Both the position numbers and the translations under genes were made by a program. This document shows, piece after piece, positions 56,898-64,000 of a stretch of 64,000 nt of DNA. Every line of letters begins with the position of its first letter. Positions within the stretch are counted from its first letter, which is position 1. Under the pieces are notes generated by a model. The model was not told where the DNA came from, searched no databases, and saw nothing but the letters and a program-made list of their open reading frames with translations. This DNA comes from Nitrospira sp. MA-1 (lineage in GTDB: Bacteria > Nitrospirota > Nitrospiria > Nitrospirales > UBA8639), in contig JAQJDB010000006.1 of assembly GCA_032139905.1 (NCBI GenBank), positions 248,001 to 312,000 on the forward strand, read 5' to 3'.

Positions 56898-58733
56898 TTA
56901 TTCGTAGTCTTCGTTTAAAGATCGTAAAAAAGCCGTTAAGGCCGGGATGTCTTCTGGGAGTAAGACGATGTCTTTGAGCTGGGAAGCACCATTGCGAAGT
57001 TTTCCGTTTCGCGCTAATTCCGAGTTTGTCATATACCCTTGAATCACCCCTTCCAGCGTATCGGTAATACCGGTATGACTATATGGCGCCGAATGGCCCA
57101 AATCGCGAAGCCCGGGAGTTTTAAAAGTGGCAATCGCTTTAGGTAAGAGCCGTTCAGGTTGACAAGCCCGGAATCCACGAAATACGCCAAAGTGCTCATT
57201 CAATACGTCTTCGCAAAGGGTTTCCCAAATGGACAGCTGAGATCCAGGGAAATCGGGATTCCAGAAGATATTCCACACCCCGAGATCGGTCAATTGCGAG
57301 TTATCCGCTATGGGAATAGCCCGGAAAATTTCTTGGGCATGGGGATGGTGTGAGGTAGCCGGGAGGAATGCGTCCGGGTTGCTATTTCGTTCTTCCAGCC
57401 CGGGAATGACAAGGCCCGCAAAGGCACCAGGTCCATGAATCCGATCATACTCCAACTGAGCAATTCCAGTGTTGTGAAACCGGAAATCGGTGAAATTTGG
57501 TGGGGTATGACATGCAATGCAATTCCCAATTCCTCCCTGAGCCAAATCACTGGGCCGAACATGGCGGCCTCTATGGCGATGTTTACGCTGATCCTTTTCA
57601 GCGAAAAAGATTTTCAGCCCTGCTAATTCTTCAGGCCCAAAAGTGAACGGTTGGTCATGGAATTGAAACTTGCCATCTGCCGTATGGGGATTTTTCTCAA
57701 CGAAGTGCAGGGACGGGCTATCGGAAGAAGAATTTGCGGGCCATCGGGAATAATTTTGCGAATCGTATGATTCGAGAAATTGAATCTGTTGGAGCAACCG
57801 ACGAGTATATGACTGCGGAGACTCCCATTTATCCGGTCGGCGTGGCAACTCGTTAATTTCAAGAAAGACATCATAGGGAGAGAGTGTGTAGTTCCCTTCG
57901 TCATCCTGTGAAAACAAAAGTTGGTCTGCATAGGCGGAGATGAGTTGGGAGACTGCCTGCACGAGTTGCAGATCAGTGGCCGTAGAAACCTCGACACGAA
58001 AATTTTCAGGGATCAGAAATTCTTGAGGAATAGATGGATCGGTTCCAGCGAAGAGAACAGGGTAGGACAGTCCACCAAACTCCTGGGCCAGATTTCCCGT
58101 TCCGGAGTCCTCCCGAATGATTCGGGCAATATGTGAGATGGCGATTTCCTGTTCATCGGGAAGCCATCCAAAGTCGCGCCCGGTGAGTGTGCCTTTGACG
58201 TTTTCCAGCATCGTCGGGAATTCAGCATCGGCATGAATAAAAAATTTCGGTCGGGGAAGAGCCGCATTAACCATAGGGGGCGCGTTTCGAAGAGTGGTCT
58301 GTTTTCCGTCTTCACGGGCTGGAAGAGGGCTGCGACGCGCAAAATCCGAATAAGTATTCATCCCGTATTGTGGAACATCGACTTGTTCATCCACAAAATG
58401 GCAGCTTCGACAATTCCTGGATTGACCGGCAAACGGGCCAATGGCAAATTGATCGGGTGGGAGTTGCCAATTTGTCACTTTGTCTAGGGAGGGATCACCT
58501 TGGGGCAAGGGATCATTGACATCCCCTCCGTCATCTAAAAAAACTTTAAATATTTGAGCAAATCGTGTTTCCAGAAATAACCGTTCACCGTTGGTAACTT
58601 CCGGAGGATCAGCTTCTTCGGCTTCCTGAGCTAACACCAGAGGTGCATTAATGAAAAAGGATAGAGTTGATGTGAGTAAGGAAATACAAAAGACCTGCGC
58701 GCAAGAAAAAATAATAACTCTACAGACGTTCAT
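56898..58733 (-). CDS. Di-haem cytochrome c peroxidase-like protein
   Basis: 611 residues with a signal peptide (about 1-36, ending VLAQ). Two c-type haem sites are present: CRSCH at residues 108-112 and CIACH at 405-409, as in the CcpA/MauG superfamily. The first domain region has GDPSLDKVTNWQLPPDQF. The second has FRFHNTGIAQ, FKTPGLRDLGHSAPYSHTG and TLEGVIQGYM, the last resembling the C-terminal LTDVVKFYN-like motif of the family. It is longer than classical peroxidases (about 330), so substrate is uncertain; options are hydrogen peroxide reduction or oxidation of a partner protein. It is monocistronic, with a 16-bp palindrome upstream and a terminator downstream. Confidence 0.8.
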   Translation of the reverse strand: MNVCRVIIFSCAQVFCISLLTSTLSFFINAPLVLAQEAEEADPPEVTNGERLFLETRFAQIFKVFLDDGGDVNDPLPQGDPSLDKVTNWQLPPDQFAIGPFAGQSRNCRSCHFVDEQVDVPQYGMNTYSDFARRSPLPAREDGKQTTLRNAPPMVNAALPRPKFFIHADAEFPTMLENVKGTLTGRDFGWLPDEQEIAISHIARIIREDSGTGNLAQEFGGLSYPVLFAGTDPSIPQEFLIPENFRVEVSTATDLQLVQAVSQLISAYADQLLFSQDDEGNYTLSPYDVFLEINELPRRPDKWESPQSYTRRLLQQIQFLESYDSQNYSRWPANSSSDSPSLHFVEKNPHTADGKFQFHDQPFTFGPEELAGLKIFFAEKDQRKHRHRGRHVRPSDLAQGGIGNCIACHTPPNFTDFRFHNTGIAQLEYDRIHGPGAFAGLVIPGLEERNSNPDAFLPATSHHPHAQEIFRAIPIADNSQLTDLGVWNIFWNPDFPGSQLSIWETLCEDVLNEHFGVFRGFRACQPERLLPKAIATFKTPGLRDLGHSAPYSHTGITDTLEGVIQGYMTNSELARNGKLRNGASQLKDIVLLPEDIPALTAFLRSLNEDYE

Positions 58734-58749
58734 GGGGGCACCTCACTTT

Positions 58750-58765
58750 AAAATGAATTCATTTT
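58750..58765. promoter_or_regulatory. Perfect 16-bp palindrome upstream of the peroxidase gene
   Basis: AAAATGAATTCATTTT is a perfect inverted repeat ending 17 bases upstream of the leftward ATG at 58733. It shares AATGA...TCATT arms with Fur sites but has a two-base rather than three-base centre. An operator is likely; the regulator is unknown. Confidence 0.5.
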
Positions 58766-59202
58766 CGGAGAAATCCTCTTTGATTTCTCTCTTATGGATG
58801 AATGGTGAATGTAACCTCACACGTCATGTGTTGAGGAGAAGCAAGGGGAGGGCACAGGAGGAGACCAACCCCCTCGCGCACATGAGGATGAATGCACGAG
58901 TATTCATCCTCGGAATAAGTAAAGAATCAGAACATTTCACTCCTTCGCCACAAAAAAAGCCCATGAGCGTAGAATGGCAGCTCATGGGCTCTGGACTCTA
59001 AAAGTCTCTGGCCTTAAATCTGTGTTGAAACGTACCTAGTCGTCAGACTTTGGAATCATTAACGCGGTCTTTTGCGACCGCACTTCATTCATAAGTACAA
59101 AAACATCATGAAAAATCGAATGCCTGTTGGAAAATCCCCAGTCACCAAGTTAGGACAAACACGGGTGACATCTGGAACATAAGCCAGAAAAAATGGCAGA
59201 AT
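58766..59202. other. Spacer with terminator
   Basis: Holds the leftward terminator at 58952-58990. No gene is supported; a rightward open frame covering 58651-59001 reads through the peroxidase promoter and the terminator. Confidence 0.4.
58952..58990 (-). terminator. Intrinsic terminator for the leftward lipoprotein/flavin cluster
   Basis: AGCCCATGAGC (58958-58968) pairs with GCTCATGGGCT (58980-58990), a perfect 11-bp stem with an 11-base loop. On the minus strand seven T residues follow (58958-58952, the first pairing with the stem). It lies about 210 bases after the lipoprotein gene ending at 59203. Confidence 0.8.
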
Positions 59203-59514
59203 TTATGGCTTTTGAGCTAAAAACCAGCCCTTGCTGTTCATGCATTGTGCCAAGGCATCATCGGTTATTCCTTTGCTGAAGGGGTTCAATGAGGACTCGG
59301 AATGAACGTCATTGATCAGGATTTCCCGACATGAGCGCAGATCCTGTTCGAATTCACCCTCGCCTGCGTCTGGTTTTGCCCAATACAACTCCGGGGAGCA
59401 GGCAGAAAGAAATACAGAAAAGAGGCTGATGCCTATCCACGTTCCAGAGCTATGGTGAGGAAACCCTGACCAGGCTGATGCACGATGTGGACAAAGCGTC
59501 TGTTCCTTTCTCAT
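59203..59514 (-). CDS. Small lipoprotein
   Basis: 103 residues from ATG 59514; longer frames upstream lack support. A hydrophobic signal ends in the lipobox FLSAC, so the mature protein would start at Cys and be lipid-anchored. The mature part has three Cys including RSCREIL and AQCMNSKGWFL, the latter like the C-terminal CLxxKGW pattern of several small lipoproteins. An inactivated relative lies at 48206-48446. It is the last gene before the terminator at 58952. Function is unknown. Confidence 0.62.
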   Translation of the reverse strand: MRKEQTLCPHRASAWSGFPHHSSGTWIGISLFSVFLSACSPELYWAKPDAGEGEFEQDLRSCREILINDVHSESSLNPFSKGITDDALAQCMNSKGWFLAQKP

Positions 59515-59673
59515 GAAAATTTTTCCGGCTGGTTCGATTGAGTGCGAAGGTTTTTGTCGCGGTCCATTATAAAGTCCAGTAGCCTTTTCAAGCCGACTGG
59601 ATGGTTGAAGTGACCCGTGTCTAGGCATGGATCCAGGTAAAGCCTATTTTTCTAATTGGGAATAAAACATAAA

Positions 59674-60186
59674 TCAGTCATCCGACTCCGGCATCATAAA
59701 GGCGGATTTTTGCCACCACATTTCATACATGGGGATGAAGAACATGATGAGAAACCCAATAACCATCAGGACGTCTCCGGTCAGCATGGCAATGGTAAAG
59801 ATTGGGGAAACATAGGCAATCAGCCACGGTGAAACCAGATCCAGGGTGACCCCGACAAAGGCCATCCATGTCGTAACCACTTTTATGGTGGGGCTGACCA
59901 TCGTGAGATAGAGGACATGGACCAAAATCATGAATGTGACCGGCATGGTAAACAGATGAAAGTGGGTGGTCTCCGCCAGTTGGCCAAAGGGCATTGGTTC
60001 ACCAAAGGTCGCATCAGATCCTCGATAATGTTCGGCAAGGCCTTTAAGGCTTAACTCGGTCATGCTATGAGCCCAGAAGAAGGTGAAAATAAATCCTGCG
60101 AGCATGAGCAGGAGAAACCAGGTATAGACTAAGCGGATATGGCGGTCGGTATCACGAAGCCGGAAACGGGCATTAAAATTTCGCAT
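59674..60186 (-). CDS. Four-helix integral membrane protein
   Basis: 170 residues with four hydrophobic helices at about 20-42, 77-97, 103-128 and 132-155. His residues lie in or near helices (WAHSM, THFHLFTMP, LVHVLYL), a pattern compatible with haem b ligation, though this is not proved. It starts 18 bases after the FMN-binding protein gene, so the two probably function together, for example moving electrons from quinol across the membrane to periplasmic flavin. No family name is assigned. Confidence 0.7.
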   Translation of the reverse strand: MRNFNARFRLRDTDRHIRLVYTWFLLLMLAGFIFTFFWAHSMTELSLKGLAEHYRGSDATFGEPMPFGQLAETTHFHLFTMPVTFMILVHVLYLTMVSPTIKVVTTWMAFVGVTLDLVSPWLIAYVSPIFTIAMLTGDVLMVIGFLIMFFIPMYEMWWQKSAFMMPESDD

Positions 60187-60203
60187 TCCATTACTGCAGG
60201 AGG

Positions 60204-60890
60204 TTAGAACCCCAGCAGGGACTCCAAAAAACCTTTGTTCGTTTGACTGGCCGTATTGATGGGGGCTTGGCTCTTGGATTGTAAGTAGAGTTCATGGGCC
60301 AGGACGAGGGCGCGCTTAACGCCGGCACTCATGGATCGCACGGACATGGTGGCGCCGGAAATGTTGATGACATCCCGGTTGATCCGAATGGGGTCTTCAA
60401 TCGATTTTCCATGGTATTGGTAGTTGAAGCGTTTTTTTCTCACTTCGCTTCCCCGTGATTCCCGATATACCAATACTTCAACGTTGGTGACTTCCCCATC
60501 GGGGTCAACTCCAACCATATAGGTCATCGCCTTATGTTTGCCGATTGTATGTTGGATAAAGGCCCATCCATCGATTTCTCCATTTGTTTCTCCAATAAAG
60601 CAATCAAAATTCGATTCCGGAAATTGCCATCCGATTCGTTCTTCAATTTGGCGTTTTTGATCTACAGTGAGGGCGATGACCTCTAAACGGATGGTGTCGG
60701 AGTCAGGAAATGTCAATTTAGCGGCCTCTTCCGGAGACAGGTAGACGTCTTCCTGGACCATTTCCTGGGGCGTGAGGTATCGGTTCAAGTCCTGATCCCA
60801 GATTTGCTCGTCTTGGGCCTGGCCTCCCGAGGTCAGACCAAGAAAAAGGAGTGCGTTGAGAAAGAGGATAGTCAGGATTCGACGAAACAT
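60204..60890 (-). CDS. Periplasmic FMN-binding domain protein
   Basis: 228 residues with a signal peptide (about 1-25, ending GQAQ). The C-terminal FMN-binding domain contains the flavinylation motif NISGATMS, with Thr181 the expected attachment point for FMN added by ApbE. This motif occurs in RnfG, NqrC and related electron carriers. It overlaps the upstream lipoprotein gene by 19 bases and precedes the four-helix membrane protein. An extracytoplasmic electron-transfer role, perhaps ferric reduction given the Fur-like site, is inferred. Confidence 0.85.
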   Translation of the reverse strand: MFRRILTILFLNALLFLGLTSGGQAQDEQIWDQDLNRYLTPQEMVQEDVYLSPEEAAKLTFPDSDTIRLEVIALTVDQKRQIEERIGWQFPESNFDCFIGETNGEIDGWAFIQHTIGKHKAMTYMVGVDPDGEVTNVEVLVYRESRGSEVRKKRFNYQYHGKSIEDPIRINRDVINISGATMSVRSMSAGVKRALVLAHELYLQSKSQAPINTASQTNKGFLESLLGF

Positions 60891-61363
60891 CCTTCAGCCT
60901 CGAGTTTCTGGATTAAGTTGGTCATAATAAAATCCACGGCTTTTTGTGATGGCTCAACCGGATACCAATCATAAAGCCTGCTGCCACCACGGAATCCCCA
61001 ATGTTGCCGTCGTTCGGCAATTTGCAGTCGCACGGTATTGGATTCCAGAGGTTTCATCGTGAGGGTTAGTTGAGATCGTTCTTTGTCGCCCATGCCTTCC
61101 CGTTGAAAAAGGCCATACGCGGCGCCTTGCACATATTCCACCCTCCACCCGGTTTCAATTACTCCGTTGAACTTGTCTTTCTTCGTTACGGGATAGGCTT
61201 TGAGAGTTTCCAAGGTGGAATCCCATACGGAATCAATTGGACAGGCCATGTATCGATCGACAACCAAGTCTTGACCGGTAAGGAAGCTGCAGCCCAGAAA
61301 AAATGTTGTGCATGCCAAAATAGAGATTGCACGAAGCTGGGAAGCAAGAGATAGAGTCAACAT
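60872..61363 (-). CDS. Lipoprotein of unknown function
   Basis: 163 residues. The signal sequence ends in the lipobox FFLGC, predicting lipidation. The mature part resembles small periplasmic alpha/beta domains: PIDSVWDSTLETLKAYPV, IETGWRVEYVQG, then SQLTLTMKPLESNTVRLQIAERRQ, a DUF-like layout seen in envelope lipoproteins with BamC-like folds. It is the first gene of the leftward flavin cluster. It lies about 75 bases downstream of a Fur-like palindrome. Confidence 0.72.
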   Translation of the reverse strand: MLTLSLASQLRAISILACTTFFLGCSFLTGQDLVVDRYMACPIDSVWDSTLETLKAYPVTKKDKFNGVIETGWRVEYVQGAAYGLFQREGMGDKERSQLTLTMKPLESNTVRLQIAERRQHWGFRGGSRLYDWYPVEPSQKAVDFIMTNLIQKLEAEGCFVES

Positions 61364-61436
61364 AAATGAAAATTAAAAAAATAACGAGATTGATAAATTA
61401 AAAAACGAGAATGACTTTCGATTTATTTGAATTTGA

Positions 61437-61451
61437 TTCTCATTATGAGAA
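61437..61451. promoter_or_regulatory. Fur-like palindrome upstream of the flavin cluster
   Basis: TTCTCAT-T-ATGAGAA is a perfect 7-1-7 inverted repeat. On the minus strand the surrounding 19 bases (61447-61429) read CATAATGAGAATCAAATTC, matching the Fur consensus at 14 of 19 positions. A second GAGAATGA half-site lies at 61407-61414. It sits about 75 bases before the leftward start at 61363. Confidence 0.55.
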
Positions 61452-61556
61452 ATTGAAACCAGATTATACCAGTGGAATTTGAAGGGGGTCAATGTGGATG
61501 TTTATGCTGATTTTTCTTAGTATTTCCATAATATTCTGGTTTTTAGCAGATTTGTA

Positions 61557-61591
61557 GAGGCGGGGAAAAGGTTTAGGATCTTCCCCGCCTC
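61557..61591 (-). terminator. Hairpin downstream of the porin gene
   Basis: GAGGCGGGGAA (61557-61567) pairs with TTCCCCGCCTC (61581-61591), an 11-bp GC-rich stem with a 13-base loop, 14 bases after the porin stop. No T tract follows on the minus strand, so it may stabilise or only partly terminate the transcript. Confidence 0.5.
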
Positions 61592-61605
61592 TAATTCGAA
61601 AGATG

Positions 61606-62991
61606 TTAGAAATACGTCGCCCAGGATGCCACAAAGGCCGTGTCATGGATCCTATTACCTTTGTCATCCAGGCCTACAGGCGTGTACTGGAAGTCGGTTT
61701 TAAAGACGCTATCTTCCGTGGGACGGAAATTTAAGCCGAAGGTCCAACGTTGCCATTCCCCGGTTTTCCTGGCTCCACCATTTAAATCCTTTCCGAGTTC
61801 CGTTTCTTCCCACCTCACCACGGCGGTAAATGTGGAGACTTCCTTTTTGAAGAAGCTCGGGGCCATGTTGCTCAGCCATTCAGGAAGGAAATGGTAATTC
61901 CCTTGGATGTAATACCCTTGCATTTTCTCTGGGTTGCCGTTCTTCGTTCCGTCTTGATTTTTGTCGTTGTTTCCGATGTGAGACCAGGCACTTTCTCCGA
62001 TTAATTCAAATGGCCCGCGTTGGAATGTCCAATCCAATGCTACAATGGCCAAATTATCACCCTTCCGGGTGCCATAGTTCCCGTAAAATCCGGAACCACC
62101 GACTTCTACTCCTAAAACAGGACTGAAGGCTATACGCCCGGTTACGGATTTACCATTATTATTGTCAAACTCGGTACTGCTTGAGCGGGCGGAGCGGAGT
62201 CCGTTTGTTTGGTTGATATTGGACGTGTTGTTGGGATTGTCCTCGCCTCCAAAGGCGTTGGTGAAACCATTGAGTACATAGAACTCGTAATCCAGCTTTG
62301 AGAGAGCTGAGGGGTAGAATGTGCCGTAGGCTCCGACACCCGGTTGGTGAAGAGTTGATGGGAGGATCCGTTGGTCCACGATGGGGCGTTCGGTTAAGTC
62401 ACGAAGGGGGGCATCATGCAGGAGGTTGAATTTACCCATCGGTACAAGGATGATTCCTGCGCGAAGGTTGATGGGTTCCTGAATGAGATAATCGATCGTG
62501 GCGAATTCCACGGTCAGCTCGTTCCCATGCTCAAATTCAATTTCTGCTGCGATTTTGACCCGATCACTGACATCTGCATAAATAAAGGGTACTAAGTGGT
62601 GTTGGTCGAATTTACTGTTTCCTTGATTTTTTCGATTGAAGTATTCAATGTCCATGTATCCACCCACGATGGCTTTTGGGCTGGACACGAAAGGCCGGGC
62701 ATAGATCAATCCTCCTGATCCTTGCATGGCAGAATTGGGTTTTTGACTCTTACCAAAATAGGTTCCAAGGTCTCGAACGTTCCTGGCTGTAGGAGAGACC
62801 GGTTCGCCGTCCATCTGTGTTGCGCTTCCGCCTCCCCTCATAAGCTCTTGTACCCTTTGATCAACGGCTTTGTTGATCGCCTCTTGTTCCGCTGTCGTGA
62901 GTTCTTCGGCTCCGGCGATGTTTTGAAAACCATACTGTCCGAACATACATGTCAAGGCTACTAGAGCCCCCATGAGCAATCTTGACTTCAT
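61606..62991 (-). CDS. Outer-membrane porin
   Basis: 461 residues from ATG 62991, seven bases after GGAGG. A signal peptide (about 1-30) and a short helical segment (TTAEQEAINKAVDQRVQELM) lead into a beta-rich domain with alternating hydrophobic strands. The protein ends in Phe (SWATYF), the signature of outer-membrane barrels. Strand patterns such as AIVGGYMDIEYFN, VKIAAEIEFEHG and INLRAGIILVPMGKFNLLHDAP resemble the OprO/OprP-type porin superfamily. The solute is unknown. Fur-like sites on both sides suggest a link with iron. Confidence 0.82.
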   Translation of the reverse strand: MKSRLLMGALVALTCMFGQYGFQNIAGAEELTTAEQEAINKAVDQRVQELMRGGGSATQMDGEPVSPTARNVRDLGTYFGKSQKPNSAMQGSGGLIYARPFVSSPKAIVGGYMDIEYFNRKNQGNSKFDQHHLVPFIYADVSDRVKIAAEIEFEHGNELTVEFATIDYLIQEPINLRAGIILVPMGKFNLLHDAPLRDLTERPIVDQRILPSTLHQPGVGAYGTFYPSALSKLDYEFYVLNGFTNAFGGEDNPNNTSNINQTNGLRSARSSSTEFDNNNGKSVTGRIAFSPVLGVEVGGSGFYGNYGTRKGDNLAIVALDWTFQRGPFELIGESAWSHIGNNDKNQDGTKNGNPEKMQGYYIQGNYHFLPEWLSNMAPSFFKKEVSTFTAVVRWEETELGKDLNGGARKTGEWQRWTFGLNFRPTEDSVFKTDFQYTPVGLDDKGNRIHDTAFVASWATYF

Positions 62992-63106
62992 TGCATTTCC
63001 TCCAATCAAACGGATGGGGACTCAAAGGGTCCTCTGAGGTTATTGAGATAGTGTGGGACTCAAAGGCCCTCAGGTTAATAGAGAGGACAAGCGTCTCCCG
63101 GTTTCT

Positions 63107-63331
63107 TTATGAGGGAGTGCTGACAGGTGGTGAGGTCGCGCACAATTGGATGTCGATTTCGGAATCAGAGAGAGTAGAGAAAGGTATGAGAATAAGGCGT
63201 TTACAACGTTTGCATTTCAACTCAACCCCGGTAGATCCAATTTTTGCGACCAACTGACCACATTCACATCGAGCTTCAGAACATTCTTTTACGACCCCTT
63301 TGACCATGGTGTAATTTTGGCTCACCTCCAT
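63107..63331 (-). CDS. Com-like zinc-finger protein
   Basis: 74 residues from ATG 63331; an internal ATG gives 66. The core RCECGQLVAKIGSTGVELKC followed by KRCKRLILIPF matches the Com family pattern CxCGxLL...(I/V)E(I/V)KCxRCK. Phage Mu Com is a zinc-finger activator of mom translation that binds RNA; host-encoded Com-like proteins are widespread with unknown roles. No phage genes surround it. A Fur-like operator lies about 35 bases upstream, with a TTTAAACGTTTAAA palindrome (63346-63359) between. Confidence 0.7.
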   Translation of the reverse strand: MEVSQNYTMVKGVVKECSEARCECGQLVAKIGSTGVELKCKRCKRLILIPFSTLSDSEIDIQLCATSPPVSTPS

Positions 63332-63365
63332 GAATTTGATTAAAGTTTAAACGTTTAAATAATAT

Positions 63366-63380
63366 TGATAACTATTATTA
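63366..63380. promoter_or_regulatory. Fur-like operator upstream of the Com-like gene
   Basis: TGATAAC-T-ATTATTA matches 12 of 14 positions of the 7-1-7 Fur element. It lies about 35 bases before the leftward start at 63331, in AT-rich promoter-like sequence. Confidence 0.6.
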
Positions 63381-63748
63381 ATATCTGTAAAGCGGGAGCA
63401 GTAATATCTCACTCGCCACAATTTGTCAAGCCCCGTTTATTCAGGGTTCAGTAACAAATATGGCCTATAATGCTAAATACGGCATTTGTCCTCTCACCTC
63501 ACCCCGATGACTAGCGCCGGGCGCGGTAGGTATGGCGAACGGATACTCACCAAGAGGGTGAGGTGTTTCCCACCCCGTTCGTGCTAAGCCCGAACCGTTT
63601 GATAGGCTATATAACAGGCTTGGCGAAGGTCGAAGCGTGGGCGGGATTTCATCACATGAATTGCCATTATGAGGAAGGGGTGATGCGGGGATTGGACCAA
63701 AATGGTCGACCAATCAGCGGGTTCTTAAACCTAAGGGGAGGTGAGTCA
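63381..63748. other. Structured leader or repeat-like region
   Basis: No gene is supported; a leftward open frame at 63465-63713 has a Pro/Ser-rich, non-protein-like translation. CACCTCACCC (63495-63504) and GGGTGAGGTG (63556-63565) are perfect 10-bp arms enclosing 51 bases. ATTGG/CCAAT plus ACCA/TGGT form another hairpin at 63691-63714. These could belong to the leader of the lipoprotein gene at 63749. Confidence 0.4.
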
Positions 63749-64000
63749 TTGTTTCCCTGTTGCAATACATCTCGTCATCTTGTTTGGGGGTCGTTGAGAG
63801 TTCTTTTTTTTATTGCGATTTTGAGCATGTTCCTTTCAGGTTGTGTCACATTGGGAGCTCAGAATGTGACCGGTGAGCCACGAGACCAATCGCTGGTATT
63901 TGGGGGGATTAACATCGAAACCATAGGGCCGAATCCCCGGCAGTTTCCTGCTCGGTTGCGTTTTTTTGATGTGATCCATGTCTCAACGCAGGAGCGAACT
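63749..64000 (+). CDS. Lipoprotein, 3' partial
   Basis: A frame open to the right edge. The likely start is TTG at 63749 behind AAGGGGAGGTGAG. The first 32 residues form a lipoprotein signal, with the hydrophobic core LRVLFFIAILSMF and lipobox LSGC. The mature part (VTLGAQNVTGEPRDQSL and on) is hydrophilic. The remainder lies outside the window, so the function cannot be named. Confidence 0.6.
   Translation, partial: MFPCCNTSRHLVWGSLRVLFFIAILSMFLSGCVTLGAQNVTGEPRDQSLVFGGINIETIGPNPRQFPARLRFFDVIHVSTQERT

Noticed and set aside
58651-59001. Rightward 116-residue open frame
   Set aside because: It spans the leftward peroxidase promoter, a palindrome and a terminator; the translation has no recognisable features.
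63107-63331. Com-like gene as evidence of a Mu-like prophage
   Set aside because: No transposase, mom, capsid or tail genes are present in the window; Com-like proteins also occur as stand-alone chromosomal genes.
63465-63713. Leftward 82-residue open frame
   Set aside because: Pro/Ser-rich, low-complexity translation covering inverted repeats, with no start signal.
1-64000. CRISPR arrays, insertion sequences and rRNA genes
   Set aside because: No regularly spaced direct repeats, transposase-like proteins, terminal repeats with target duplications, or rRNA signatures were seen by eye.

Overview
The window reads as a chromosomal segment of a Gram-negative bacterium. It has the LPS-export genes lptC-lptA-lptB, an outer-membrane porin, lipoproteins and type IV pilus genes. 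Gene order and the mix of cytochrome c, Fur-like sites and small Cys-rich proteins suggest Nitrospirota (Nitrospira-like), but no marker here proves the phylum.

Region 1 (1-31.6 kb, all +) is an almost unbroken transcription/translation block: rpmG (partial), tRNA-Trp, secE-nusG-rplKAJL-rpoBC, rpsL-rpsG-fusA-tuf, then the complete S10/spc/alpha series from rpsJ to rplQ, including secY, adk, map, infA and rpmJ. It ends at a strong terminator near 31.65-31.70 kb. Oddities are an uninterrupted reading frame joining L10 to L7/L12, an EF-Tu with a non-canonical switch I loop, and an rpsL promoter bracketed by an 8-bp inverted repeat.

Region 2 (31.7-48.1 kb, +) holds lptC-lptA-lptB-rpoN-rapZ, then pilM-pilN-pilO-pilP (no pilQ) followed by aroC-aroB, then a GAF-GAF-ANTAR regulator, nadE and glnD. 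The strongest discovery candidate is here. The nadE leader (43481-43604) has a near-consensus promoter and two hairpins whose six-base loops both carry A at position 1 and G at position 4. The second hairpin shares its 3' strand with an intrinsic terminator placed just before the nadE start codon. This is the architecture of an ANTAR-controlled antitermination leader, it lies directly downstream of an ANTAR gene, and it would control NAD+ synthesis together with the PII uridylyltransferase GlnD.

Region 3 (48.1-64 kb, mostly -) is looser accessory sequence. It contains a decayed lipoprotein gene with an intact relative 11 kb away, a zinc-ribbon protein, a PIN/TRAM membrane protein, two divergent peroxiredoxin-like proteins, a 44-residue membrane protein, a bacterioferritin whose ferroxidase His54 is Asp, an AraC-type regulator, a di-haem cytochrome c peroxidase, an FMN-binding/membrane/lipoprotein trio, a porin and a Com-like zinc finger. 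Several Fur-like operators lie in front of these genes, so this half looks like an iron- and redox-responsive neighbourhood. A lipoprotein gene runs off the right edge.
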